Of a stretch of 64,000 nucleotides of DNA, positions 46,466 through 57,717 are shown piece after piece; position 1 is the first letter of the stretch; every line of letters starts with the position of its first letter. The stretch is taken from assembly GCA_020283515.1 (NCBI GenBank), contig JAHZTW010000001.1:101295713-101359712 (forward strand), written 5' to 3'. The notes under the pieces are model-generated. The model searched no databases, was not told the origin of the DNA, and worked only from the letters and a program-made list of their open reading frames with translations. Source of the stretch: Alliaria petiolata. Taxonomy: Eukaryota; Streptophyta; Magnoliopsida; Brassicales; Brassicaceae. The translations under genes were made by a program, and so were the position numbers.

Positions 46466-47970
46466 ATGGAAGGACTCATTGTGAGAAGAGTTATACCATC
46501 TGACAACAGTTGTCTCTTCAACGCAATCGGGTAATAAGCTTTTGAGTCAATTTGAAGTTTATTCCTAAATGTTTAAAGGCTTGCATTGATTTTTGAGGTT
46601 TCTCTTTTACAGATATGTCATGGACAAGGACAAAAGCAAAGCTCATGAGCTAAGACAGGTTTCTCCATCTATTTTAGCTTCTTTGATCAGTTAAAACTTA
46701 GCTGCAATTAATGTTTAGTTTGTATTTATCAGCTTCCTGGGTTATCTAAAGCTTAGAGGTTTGTTAGATACCGTTTTTTAGTCAGTCTCGATATGGTTAA
46801 TATCCAATTTAAGGAAGGAATGTGTGCACATGAATGAGTATTTCAAGTAACCACTTTGTTAATGTGCTGATGATATAACATTAGCTTGGTGCTATTATGT
46901 ATGCTTAGGTGATAGCTGCAGCAGTTGCAAGCGACAAGGAGAAATATAACGAAGCATTTCTAGGGAAGAACAATGAAGAGTATTGTGCTTGGATTCTCAA
47001 TCCGGAGAAGTGGGGAGGTATCTTTGCCTAGATTGTTCAACATCTCCATAATTGCTTTAAGTATGGGTTTTCAACTGAATTTAGCTATATATCAGGCGAG
47101 ATATGTCCGTAAATGTCTACTGTTCATGAACTTCCATGGTTAAGATTGTAACTGATGCTTTTAAGGTTCGTCATTTTTTGTTGATAAGTAACTGTTCCAT
47201 TTTCTTTTGTTCTGTGTAGGTGCTATTGAGCTTTCGATATTAGCAGATTATTATGGTCGAGAGATTGGAGCTTACGATATTCAAACTAGTCGATGTGACT
47301 TGTATGGACAGGTATCATCAAACTCCCCCAAACATTCAAGTTCTGAAAAGAAAAAACTTTAGAAGTGGTAAGCAGTAGATTCCCTTTTGCAGACGAAAAA
47401 CTACAACGAAAGAGTTATGCTGATTTATGACGGTCTTCACTACGATGCTCTCGCTGTAAGTTCATATATTCACCATTTGAGAAAAAGTAACTTGATAACC
47501 AAACTGGTTTCTTAATTATTACTTCATTGCTGCAATCTTTTCAGCTGTCTCCATTCGAAGGAGCCGAGGAAGATTTCGATATGACTATATTTCCAGTTGG
47601 TAAAGATAGGTCCATAGGGTCTATCGAAGGGCTTGTTCTGAATCTTGTAAAGGACCAACAAAGGTAATATAAGTGGTGTGAACCATAGTTTTGTTAAATG
47701 TGGCTTAAGGTAAAAGAACAATCCCTGAGATTTGGTTTACTGTTTCAGGAAACGGAGCTACACCGATACCGCAAACTTCACTCTGCGTTGCGGTGTATGC
47801 CAAATTGGAGTTATTGGACAAAAGGTCATTTGCTTTGCCTCATTTTGAATTCTTCATTATCTGCACTTCATAGAACCATAGAGCTTGAATTGTGAAACCA
47901 ATAAATGAAACAGGAAGCTGTGGAGCATGCTCAAGCAACTGGTCATGTCAATTTTCAAGAGTACAAATAA
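46466..47970 (+). CDS. OTU2: OTU-domain deubiquitinase OTU2 (YOD1/OTU1 type)
   Basis: Cysteine protease that removes ubiquitin; animal YOD1 works with p97/VCP in ER-associated degradation. Eight exons (46466-46530, 46613-46658, 46909-47017, 47220-47311, 47393-47455, 47545-47663, 47749-47824, 47914-47970) sum to 627 nt, a 208-residue protein. The active-site segment is PSDNSCLFNAIG (Asp13, Cys16), the middle is AIELSILADYYGREIGAYDI, and the catalytic His lies in IYDGLHYDAL (about His120). A C2H2-type finger closes the protein (LRCGVCQIGVIGQ ... HAQATGHVNF), which is typical of the YOD1 group. The UBX-like N-terminus of animal YOD1 is absent, as in plant members. All borders and phases are clean. 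Probable orthologue of At1g50670. Confidence 0.95.
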
Positions 47971-48759
47971 GAGAAAATGATTTGATTTGATTCTTTTATA
48001 CAACTCCAAGAAAATGGGGGGAAAGTAAATTACAGATGTTATGTGCTCGATTTTAATTTTCTGTTGTCAACAATTCAAACTTCAGTCTGTTGTACAATTA
48101 TCTCTCTTGTTGTTTTCTTCCTTTAGTTGTATCCTCTTTAGGAGGAGCATCATTGTTGTCTCACCAATAATGTCATGAAAATTTGAACATATTTGTCTTC
48201 ATTCTTTGGGTTGAAAACAAAAAAAAATATATACCATCTACGCAGAGCAGCTTTTAGCCTTTTACTGCAGGGGACATCTATGTTTCCACATTATTATTAT
48301 TTCTTACCAACACAATTTTCTTTTAGTTATTCAAAATGCAACAAATTTAAAATCAAAATGCAACAAATTTACATTCTAACTGAACATCGAAGCCAATGCT
48401 GCATCTCAGCAAAACGTGCATCTTTGCAAATTTGGTAGTCATGTAGGAAACTAACTATATTTTATAAATTGACGAATAAGTTTCTAAGGAACATTAGCCT
48501 CTCTTACTCGGCTCAAGGTTTTGCTTCCATAATGATGAGATAACAATATTAGAGATTTAGAGTACACATGGCTTAATCGCTAATGACCAAAATGACATAC
48601 ATAATCTAAACACCGGTCTAAACCGCTTCCCTGGCTCCGACCGCTTCACCGGGACATTATTACTTCATACAGAATCATAGCCCGGTGAGAGATCAGAGAA
48701 CTGGTTTATGATTAACAAGCTGGCTCAGCTGTGATCATTGATCAAGACTGGTCTGGCTC
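47971..48759. other. Shared 3' region of OTU2 and the PAN-like gene
   Basis: 788 bases between two convergent genes. No gene seen; an AAAATGCAACAAATTTA word is repeated in tandem at about 48333-48371. Confidence 0.5.
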
Positions 48760-50367
48760 CTAAATCTTCTGCTTAAGGACATGCTTTAACTGAACCTTTT
48801 GGCTTTCGATTCGCGCTTCAATGAGTTTTGCCTTCAGACTATTCTTCTGCGCACCTCTAGGCCATTCTATGCAGCCTTTCATTCCTCCTCGGTTCACATG
48901 AGAGTGATTTGCGGAATCCGGCGAAGAGCTCCACTGTCCAACCAAATCCATCATCGGGCTGAATCCGCCTTTGCTCGAGCCTCTATCCGGTGAAACCATT
49001 CCCACGCTTGGTTTCCTTCCATTTGAAACCCTTCCTCCATTCATACCTTCCATTGATATTACCTTGTAGTTGCTATCTCTATCTCCATTGCTTGCACCTG
49101 ATGATCTCCATAGCTTTGCTATTGACGAAACCTTTTTGGATGACCGTCTTGGAATCGAACACACTTCGCTTATCTCTGTGGTTGGAGTCATTGTCTCTTC
49201 CCAACCTTTGCCTAAGAACTCTGTACCACCGCTCGAGGCATTGCTGTCTCGGTGATGGTGTTTGTTGTTGTTCACAGAAGGTATGCTTCCATCTGGTGAG
49301 TAACTAGACCCTTGTTCTTCGAGGTGGCTCACTGTTTCCCAACCGCTATCATCTTCTTCGATGTCTCCATCCTGGTGAGTAAAAGCATCTGAATGTCTCC
49401 CTTTCTTGTTGATCAAACTGACGTCTGGACTTACCGTGTGAACTTTCGAACCGTGGCTGATTGGACTGTAAGCAACAGACTTCTCCATTTCTCTATCACG
49501 GGCTTCACCGAGATTCATTTCTTCAAACACCGAGAAGATGTCGTCCGGGTTTGCAGGCTCATAAGTAAATTCCTTGATTTCTTGGATATTTACCGACGCA
49601 GCGCTTTCTCTTAATAACTCCGCCTCTCTCACCTCTTTGACATCTGTAACGATATCTCTCGACCTAAGGAAAGATTCCAAATCTGCTACAAGCTTGTTCA
49701 TTTGTGAGTACCTTTCCTCTAGTGCTACTTTGGCATCGATAAGCTTCATCTGGACACGTTCCTCACGCCAGACCTCAGCCATCTGCAGCATTCTTCTTTC
49801 ATCGTCTACTTCTTCTCTGAGGCTCATGGACTCTCGCTTCAATGCCTCAATCTCAGCTTTATCTTCTCCTATTTCCTTGGCAAGTTCATCACAAACTTCC
49901 TCAATCAATTCTCTTGCCTTCCTTTCCTTTTCGAAGTCCTGCATGTAACGCTTTACGGCTAACTTCGAATCTGCAAGCTCGTTGACTAATTTATGATTGA
50001 CGATTTCTAATCTCTGACGGGTTTTTTTCTCCCTGCTCATATCAGCTTTCATGTCATCAATGATTGCTCGGACCTTCTCGTGCTCTCTGCTCCGCCAAGC
50101 AGCCCTCTCCTCACTAACTTTCCTCAAGAAGTGCTCAAGCTTCTTTTTGTGAGATCGCTTCTCACTCTCGAGATCCTCAATGCGGGCATGTGCTTCTTCC
50201 AGCTCTACTTCAAGGGAAGAAACCAATGACACAGCATTCACTTGTTGATCAATGCGCTTCATGTTGCTATAAATTTGCTGTACTTCATCCATTGTATCCA
50301 TGCAGACAGGATCCCATTTTGTTGCCCCCTCCATCGCCGAGTGGGGAAATGGCATTGAAGGCTCGAG
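48760..50367 (-). CDS. PAN-like / USO1-like coiled-coil protein, main exon
   Basis: Large terminal exon of 535 codons plus stop after a clean acceptor (TTTTATTTTCAG|CTCGAG). It begins LEPSMPFPHSAMEGATKWD, then a long charged coiled coil (about residues 30-230 of this exon: ARIEDLESEKRSHKKKLEHF, MKRIDQQVNAVSLVSSLEVE), an acidic Ser-rich middle, and a basic C-terminus (KAKLIEARIESQKVQLKHVL). The family is annotated in Arabidopsis as actin cytoskeleton-regulatory complex PAN-like or intracellular transport USO1-like; molecular role unclear. Probable orthologue of At1g50660, which has about 725 residues, so roughly 190 N-terminal residues should come from exon 1. That exon is damaged here (see 51609-52193). 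Confidence 0.85.
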   Translation of the reverse strand, partial: LEPSMPFPHSAMEGATKWDPVCMDTMDEVQQIYSNMKRIDQQVNAVSLVSSLEVELEEAHARIEDLESEKRSHKKKLEHFLRKVSEERAAWRSREHEKVRAIIDDMKADMSREKKTRQRLEIVNHKLVNELADSKLAVKRYMQDFEKERKARELIEEVCDELAKEIGEDKAEIEALKRESMSLREEVDDERRMLQMAEVWREERVQMKLIDAKVALEERYSQMNKLVADLESFLRSRDIVTDVKEVREAELLRESAASVNIQEIKEFTYEPANPDDIFSVFEEMNLGEARDREMEKSVAYSPISHGSKVHTVSPDVSLINKKGRHSDAFTHQDGDIEEDDSGWETVSHLEEQGSSYSPDGSIPSVNNNKHHHRDSNASSGGTEFLGKGWEETMTPTTEISEVCSIPRRSSKKVSSIAKLWRSSGASNGDRDSNYKVISMEGMNGGRVSNGRKPSVGMVSPDRGSSKGGFSPMMDLVGQWSSSPDSANHSHVNRGGMKGCIEWPRGAQKNSLKAKLIEARIESQKVQLKHVLKQKI

Positions 50368-51608
50368 CTGAAAATAAAACGATAGAACAATTGAGGTCAA
50401 GAAACCATAAAAAAAAAGTTACACGAAATAACCAAAGCCACAAAGAACTTTAACAGACGAGAATAGCCCACCAGAAGAAATGTTGCATGCGTTAGAATAT
50501 CCAAGTTAACAGTTATATTACGAATTTTCGGGTTTTATCATACCCATTGCCCAAAAAGGTAAGACTGACAAAAGCCTCATAAACTAGCTAAGAAGCAACT
50601 CGAACTCTCAGATTCATAATATCAATCTCATATAAGTTTTTCCTTTCTGCAGCCTCGGGATATAAAAGAAGAGTCTCCGAACTCTTCAATAATACATGCA
50701 TTCAAATATTTGTTACCTGATTAAAAATGAATAGAAACCATAAGACCAATAATTCGCAATCAAATACACCATTCACTCAGAAAACCCTTTATTGGTAAGA
50801 TTCAAAGGGGAGGTTATATAAAGAGAGGTATAATGACACAGGATGTTCTGATTCTAGAACAATAATTCGCAATCAAGTACAGTATATGTATGACATGGTG
50901 TTTTATCGACAACCGCTGCTGTGATTTCCAAAGTATTTCTGTCTGATGTTATATACATCTATTTGTTTAGCTAATATCATATACACCTAGAAGATCGGGA
51001 AGATCAACACACCTTGCACAAAAATCCATTTTTTGTCGTAGCGATAGTGCTAGGGTTCTGCCTTGTCCTGTTGCTTTGACCGCCAGAAGGTTTTTCAGTA
51101 TGGTGATAGAGAAACGGAACACCCATGTATCCACTACCTCCCTGCAGGGGAACAACAACAAGATAGCTTAAAACAGAAAGCTTATGAACATAAATCTACA
51201 TATAGCTGTTTTGAGAAACAGGCAAACATTTGGGAAACAAACACTCAGGGTTCTCTAGTTTGGACTACATCATCAGGAATCTGAACTAAGTACTAACAAT
51301 CAGCTCTAGTTTGGAACTACATCCAAATTACTACCCAAATCAAAGCTAATCATGCTTAATAAAATTTCTAGGTATGTAGGCTTAATGATGATTATCATGA
51401 AAGAAAAAAAAAATGCAAATAAAGAGGGTAAGGATTTCATCGAACAGTAGTCGAAACTTGAACTTCAAAGTTAAGCAATCGGAGTAGGTGATCTCAATTC
51501 TCAATACTTCCCATTCAATTCATTATCACAATGCAAATCCTACAAATGCAGATGATATAGACTATTGGATCTCGAGGAACCGGAAAATTTCCGAAAATAA
51601 AATTGTAC
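50368..51608 (-). other. Large intron of the PAN-like gene
   Basis: Bounded by donor CAG|GTACAA (51608) and acceptor CAG|CTCGAG (50367), both phase 0. A potential internal exon lies at about 51026-51142: acceptor CCCCTGCAG|GGAGG, donor GCAAG|GTGTGT, reading G-G-S-G-Y-M-G-V-P-F-L-Y-H-H. Its 3' phase does not fit the main exon, so it is either an alternative terminal exon or noise. Confidence 0.5.
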
Positions 51609-51656
51609 CTGAAACCCTAATCCCTCTTTCCCTTTTCTCTCTCCGCCGCTGGACAC
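51609..51656 (-). CDS. PAN-like gene, 3' end of exon 1 (truncated by adapter)
   Basis: 48 bases reading VSSGGERKGKEGLGFQ up to a phase-0 donor, matching the phase-0 start of the main exon. The exon stops abruptly at the Nextera sequence at 51657. The other end of the exon may be the M-A-V-I-K-W-M start at 52193-52173. Everything between is missing or replaced. Confidence 0.5.
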
Positions 51657-52172
51657 CTGTCTCTTATACACATCTAGATGTGTATAAGAGACTTGCTATA
51701 AATTTGCTGTACTTCATCCATTGTATCCATGCAGACAGGATCCCATTTTGTTGCCCCCTCCATCGCCGAGTGGGGAAATCTGTCTCTTATACACATCTAG
51801 ATGTGTATAAGAGACAGCTCCTCACTAACTTTCCTCAAGAAGTGCTCAAGCTTCTTTTTGTGAGATCGCTTCTCACTCTCGAGATCCTCAATGCGGGCAT
51901 GTGCTTCTTCCAGCTCTACTTCAAGGGAAGAAACCAATGACACAGCATTCACTTGTTGATCAATGCGCTTCATGTTGCTATAAATTTGCTGTACTTCATC
52001 CATTGTATCCATGCAGACAGGATCCCATTTTGTTGCCCCCTCCATCGCCGAGTGGGGAAATGGCATTGAAGGCTCGAGCTGAAAATAAAACAATAGAACA
52101 ATTGAGGTCAGGAAACCATAAAAACGTTACACGAAATAACCACAGCCACAAAGAACTTTAACAGACAAGAAN
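51657..52172. other. Assembly artefact: Nextera junction adapters and duplicated exon pieces
   Basis: Two Tn5 mosaic-end junctions occur: 51657-51692 (truncated by two bases) and 51780-51817 (complete 19+19 palindrome CTGTCTCTTATACACATCT and its inverse). Between them, 51693-51779 repeats part of the PAN-like main exon (50265-50351). After them, 51818-52171 repeats 50109-50464 with about five SNP/indel differences, then N at 52172. This is library adapter plus an alternative haplotype piece, not biology. Confidence 0.97.
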
Positions 52173-52420
52173 CATCCACTTAATCACCGCCATAGGCAAC
52201 GTTTTCCAACGTGACGAACCAACCAAAATCTCGGAAAAGGAAAAACGAAAAGAGCTCGAGAATCACAGACGATAATGCGTGACACAGAGAGAGAAAGAGA
52301 GAGAGAGAGAGAGCTTGAGTTCGTGAAGCAAAATCGCTTTGTTGGGTGAGTCTTGTGACTGAAACGAGAGAGAGAGAGAGAGATGAGTAGATGAATACGT
52401 ATATTTGCAAAACCCATGCG
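52173..52420 (-). promoter_or_regulatory. 5' leader and putative start codon of the PAN-like gene
   Basis: On the minus strand a CT-rich leader with two (CT)n/(GA)n microsatellites (about 52289-52313 and 52363-52381) ends in GCCTATGGCGGTGATTAAG: a possible start codon at 52191-52193 reading M-A-V-I-K-W-M up to the N. Leader composition is typical of plant 5' UTRs. That this is the start of the PAN-like gene is an inference from position and strand. Confidence 0.45.
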
Positions 52421-53557
52421 TATTGGTCAACGGTATAAGACCAAGACGACGTCGTATATTCCGGAGGTGGGGTACACGCGCGTCGTTGCGCGTAAGGTTC
52501 TTTTTCTAAATTACATGGGTAGCTCTCGCTTGGTGGTGCGTGGTGCAGAGAGACGTTGGGAATATATGATTAAAGAAAAAGAAAGAAAAACAAATTGATT
52601 TAAATAAATAAATAAATAATTGATGTCGTATTTTTTTAAAAAAAAAATATCTGTGTAAAAACATATATCAAAATAATGGAATGGATATTGAATTTTAGAA
52701 TGGTATCGTATCGTTTTAATAATATATATCAAACAAAACAACTTTTATGAACATGCAATGCAAGTCAATTAGATCTCAATTTCGTTTCATATAAAAAGTT
52801 TTGACTAGAAAACAAACAAAGAGACGACGAAGACATCAAAGGGTATCCTAAGTGAAGCTGTCGGCTCATTGGATTCATCAGCCACACGATCTATATTTCA
52901 CTTTTTTTTCCTTCTAACAAAATTAAAAAATAAATAATACGATGATGGTTTCTTTTGAATATGTTTAATTATAATTCTAACAACACATCTAATTTTGTAA
53001 TAACCTTCCGCATTATATATATATAGTAATCTTATATATGTAAAATTTTAGATACGTTTGTCATCAAAATATATAAATAATGTATTCTTTTGATAACTAT
53101 TTTATATTCTAATAGTTTTTGTATTAACTACAAAATTAAAAATTAAAAGAAGTTGTTCGTCGAATCCACGATTAATGCAGGTAGTGTTTTAGTTGTTTGG
53201 GATCGAATTTTATTCGCCTCTAAATGATGTTTGGATTCAAATCATTTCCTTGGCCTTTTATTTTGGATACTTTTTCATCAAAATAATAATAACATGATGG
53301 CTTTCTGAACAAAAGAGAATGAGGTTTATCTTTTTCGAATTCTTTTTGACATTTGAGTCAGAGAGAAATAACATGATTAGCTAAAGACCAAATTTACGAA
53401 AAGAATGTAAGTTTAGCAATGGGCATAGTGAATACAGATTATTCAAACTCCAATATGATATTTAATGGCTAGTGAGTTTAGAAGGTCAAGAAATAGAAAG
53501 AATTCTTGAAATGTGGTTAGAATTACTTCTAATTGGTAAATAATGAGCAAAAGATAT

Positions 53558-53647
53558 ATATTATCTCCAACATATATAAGGTCTGAAACATATAATTGGC
53601 ATGAGAGGTCTCGTATATTATCTCCAACGTATATAAGGTCTGAAACC
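53558..53647. repeat. 57-bp direct repeat, 1.6 copies
   Basis: ATATTATCTCCAAC(A/G)TATATAAGGTCTGAAAC occurs at 53558 and again at 53615, 57 bases apart, with one mismatch. Confidence 0.85.
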
Positions 53648-53749
53648 CTATTACAACGTGTGTTTCGATTAATGCAACGTAGCGACGTTGCTTTGGTGCA
53701 CTCTGTTGACTTGTGGTTAGTGTCAGTTTGTTCGGAAAGACATGTTTCG

Positions 53750-53891
53750 TAGACTCGTAGTAGTTGTTGAGAACTTGAGATTAGACATATCTTTTCGAAT
53801 GAGCGCACCTAATGCTTAGTTCGTTGACTCGTAGTAGTTGTTGAGATTAGACATATCTTTTCGTATGAGCGCACCTAATGCTTAGTTCGTT
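53750..53891. repeat. Tandem duplication of about 70 bp
   Basis: The segment starting GACTCGTAGTAGTTGTTGAG and ending AATGCTTAGTTCG occurs at 53750-53823 and 53824-53891; the second copy lacks a short GAACTT piece and has one substitution. A recent slippage or unequal-exchange product. Confidence 0.9.
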
Positions 53892-55031
53892 TTATATAAG
53901 TCTAGACAATGGTTCGCTGCTTGTCAAACATATTTAGGAAGACGAACCATTTATTGCGGTTTTCAGAATTTCTTCTCACTAAATCAGGACGTTGGATCCT
54001 TTACGTAGAATGTGTCTGAAAGATCGAATATTTTGTCGACCTTTGTGTAAATAATTTCAACAAAACGTTATCTACGCCGTTGGAAACCATAAAACACCCC
54101 AACAATATATAGGAAGAAAAAATATTTAACAATTAAAAAAAACAATATAGGAAAATAAAATTTTGTCGACCACAACCATATATTTTTAAGAATCGTCGTA
54201 TTACACAAATATCTACTTAAATTTTAAACCAATGAAATTGAATAGACCAACAAAGGTATGCACGTTGGATTTCCCACCAAACTTTTAAATTAAGAATTAT
54301 ACGATAATAATACATTTTTTTAATTTAAACATGGAAACAAAATGTAGGTTAATGGGTCAGCCTCTTTAAACGTGCCATCATTGGGTACTTCCCATGCTAT
54401 TCCTTGTTCTTGGTGTGTCTCATTAAGTTTTCTTATTTTCTAATAGTACTGTTTAATTTCATACTATCTTGTTTTGGTTTTCTCCTAACCTGATTCTAAT
54501 TCCCATGTTCTATCACAAGACTCCTTCCACGTATGTATTTTTGGGACTTTCACAATAGTACGTATAATAGTTATATATACTGAATATTCTTGATCAATAA
54601 GATTAAAATGGTCCCAAATAAATATGATGACGGTGATTTTGTCTATGGAGATTCAGACAATGGCTTTGAATGGAACACATATCAAAAATATGCCGATCAA
54701 TTAAATAATATAGATCAAACATAACAAATGCAGATCAGAAAAAATTAATTGATATGTATTGATCTGCTTAAAATAAATGGAAGATGAATTTGTTCTGCTT
54801 TTATCATAAAAAAGACAGAATAAATGCAGAAAAATGCAGATTGATCTGTTTTATAAATGATCTCCAATTGTTCTGCATCTGTCATGTGTTATCATTCAAA
54901 TCCAAATATGTATATTTTTCTAACTAAATATATATTTTTAAATATAAATAAGCCCTCTTTCCATACCAAATGTAAGACCGATTGAAATTTGGATTTAGCA
55001 AGACTTATTCGGATTTAGCAAGACTTACTTA

Positions 55032-55233
55032 GAGCATCATTAGGGGCTCTTCAATTTTTTTTTTTAAAGATTTTTCAAAAAAAAAAAATTAAATTGACAA
55101 ATTACAATATGACACATAGCGGAAGAAATGGAAAAGTCGCCTCTTACAGCTTTTTGCGGAGAACCGATTCTCTTCTCTCTGCCACTTTTTTTTAATTGAA
55201 GAACCCTTGAGAGGTTCTCCAATAATGATGTTC
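55032..55233. mobile_element. PIF/Harbinger-type MITE
   Basis: 202-bp element with imperfect inverted ends: GAGCATCATTAGGGGCTCTTC at the left, and at the right the inverse of GAACATCATTATTGGAGAAC. It is flanked by TTA on both sides (55029-55031, 55234-55236), the PIF/Harbinger target. The inside is A/T runs with no coding. Confidence 0.8.
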
Positions 55234-55236
55234 TTA

Positions 55237-57037
55237 TCGTTCAAGTATTACATTGCAATTTTAAATCCAATATATAAACAAAAGCAAACAAAGGCAAAAA
55301 AAACAAAAAAAAATCGCATACATGTATTAAATGTATATATATTGCGACACGACATCGATGGACTTTGTTCAATTTGTTCCTCAATTCCACACCTCATAAA
55401 TCGAAATCATTTGTCAGGTTCATTCACAAACAGTACCATAGACTAGTCACAATCTAAATAAGCCTAGTATATATTAAATGTTTACCACCTAATTATGTAT
55501 ATATCACATTAAATCTATTGCTAGGGGTCAATTGTGAACTGATAATATTTAACTAAATGAGTTGGTTACCAAAAAAATTATATATATAAAGATTTTTTGT
55601 TTAATAACCAAAAAATAAAGGGAAATTGCAAAATCCGGTGACATAGGTTGCCCAAAATTAACTGACAACATTGCACTGTAATCGAAGCATTCTGTAGCAA
55701 GACAAATGATGCAAAAACCCCTGGATTTATTGTGTGGTTAAACAGAAATGTGGTGTGAGAGAGAAAGAAAAAGGAAAGCAAACGTGAAAATAAGAAAAAA
55801 GAAGAAGAAGGAGAAAAAAGATGAAGGAGGAGGAAAAGAAAGATGATGAAGAAGAAGATAATACCCATACCATTAATGTTGACAGTGGTAACAGTGATAA
55901 CGGTAGTGGCACGACGATAATAACAGTGGTGAACGTAATGTACGGCGACGGTTGTGATGATAAAGACGATGGCGACAGCAACGCCGGTAGACGGCAACAA
56001 CAATAACGTTAGCGATAATACTGATATCGGTAGATGACAGTAACAATAACAAGGTGTAACATAGTTAACATGATAATTTCATTGTTTTATATGATAATTA
56101 TGTTAATTCGATATTTGTACAATATGTTAGCATGGTAATCAACAATTATCACGGTACTATATTTGTTAGCGTGATAATCGAATAGTTATCTAACAAAACC
56201 GTATATAATAATTATAGAGGTAAAATGGTCATAATTTTCGTGTGTAATATATATCAAACTAATTTTTGATTATAAAACTCCACTTTCTTTATTTCTTCAT
56301 TTTTTGACGGTTTTATTTTAAATCACCCAAAAATAAAACAAAACGTACAATCTAACCATTTTCTCTCTCTATCTCTTCTTATCTCTACAATTTTAGTTAT
56401 TCTTTTAATTTTTTTTTTTTTTTGATTATTCATCAAATCACCCCATATATATCGATTTTTTTATCGTCTTGTCCTCTAACCAAAAAAAAAAAAAAAAATT
56501 CCTCTCGTCTTGTCCACACAATGGGAAAGACATACAATTTCCCAAGTTCTTTTTTCCTGTCTAAAAAAATCAGCCTTTTACATTACGGGCCATGTGGCCC
56601 AATTACAGTTTGCCATATATTTTCGTTATCACACACTTTTGGATATTTGGATTTTATTTTGCATTTTTTTTTTTAATTTCTTCTTGACCTTGAATTTCAT
56701 TGCATCTTTTATCAATGAATTATATAATGGACTCATTTCTTACTGTTAGGTTGACTTCATAAATAAAATGACCATATATAATTCTATACGAATATATGTG
56801 TTCACATGCCATCATTTAGTACATACTACAGACCAAACTATAACCCCCCAAAAAAGAAGAAATTGTAACCCCAATATTTTGTTAATGACTTTTTGTAACC
56901 CCCAAGAAAATAAAACTTAGCAAAATTCATGTGGGCTTTGTAAACCCACTTTTATTCTTCCAACTACTTTGCCATGTGATACCTTTTTTTACTTCACACT
57001 AATTAATACAAATGTACTCCTTGCCGCTTGCAACATA
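55237..57037. other. Intergenic with purine-rich and triplet-rich tract
   Basis: At about 55765-56040 the plus strand is strongly purine-rich (GAAGAAGAAGG...GATGATGAAGAAGAAG) and then changes to triplet-like ACAGTGGTAACAGTGATAACGG words. An acidic 61-residue frame (M-K-E-E-E-K-K-D-D-E) spans part of it. Bases 56060-56210 hold degenerate copies of a GTTA(G/A)CATGATAAT(C/T) word. No gene family recognised. Confidence 0.4.
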
Positions 57038-57507
57038 TACAGTACTCAATAAATTAATAATCACTATAAATTAATAAAAATTACTGGTCCCGATTCGAGT
57101 TAATGTAAAAATTAGCAAAAATTCGATAAAATAATAAAATAATAGTTTTTTTAAACTCTTATGTAAATATATGGTCCCATTAATATCATAAATTAATAAT
57201 TTTTATATATTCCTTTCATTTTACAATAAGTAATATTTTAGGGAGAAAATATGTTTCAAATTATATTATGTTTTTAACTTTCGATTAAAAAATAATTAAT
57301 TTTTAGTGTTTTTAACCATTTTTATTTGATAAATTGTTTTATTATTGGTTGAATTGTGTTTTATAGTGTTTTTAAAACAATTATTATAAATTTATTGTTA
57401 AAAATTTATTTTATGCTATTTAAAGATATTTCCTATAAATTAATAACTATATAAATTAATAAAATATCATAATTCCAACATTATTAATTTATAGGGGTTT
57501 TACTGTA
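57038..57507. mobile_element. Non-autonomous TIR element (MITE) with TACAGTA ends
   Basis: The left end reads TACAGTACTC and then AATAAATTAATA; the right end, in reverse complement, reads TACAGTAAAACCCC and then TATAAATTAATA. About 470 bp, AT-rich, non-coding, with TATAAATTAATAA words near both ends. The target duplication is not clear. Superfamily not assigned with confidence. Confidence 0.6.
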
Positions 57508-57717
57508 AATGATTAATTATATAAATAACAATGTTAAAAGAGTCTAATGCATGAAAAGAGATGAACGTAACATGCATCATAAAACATCAATCATTATCAT
57601 CCATGCAAGAAAAACATGATCACTCCAAAAAAAAATTATCTTTCTTCAAACTTATATAAAGCCTTTCATTAATTACACATCTCAATCAATGATCTAATTA
57701 ATCAATCTCTTCACAAC

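Larger units (their letters stand above)
52421..55031. other. Long AT-rich intergenic region with local tandem repeats
   Basis: No gene supported in 2.6 kb. It contains two small tandem duplications (53558-53647 and 53750-53891) and, around 54700-54890, several copies of a GCAGATC(A/T) word without clear order. Confidence 0.5.

Noticed and set aside
51488..51940. 150-codon open frame containing S-Y-T-H-L-D-V-Y-K-R twice
   Set aside because: The peptide is the translation of the Nextera mosaic end; the frame exists only because of adapter sequence.
53440..53900. CRISPR-like direct repeats
   Set aside because: Only two copies each and no spacer structure; plant nuclear DNA; simple tandem duplications.
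55578..56003. 141-codon minus-strand frame rich in Phe, Leu and Ser
   Set aside because: It is the complement of a purine-rich low-complexity tract; no homology.
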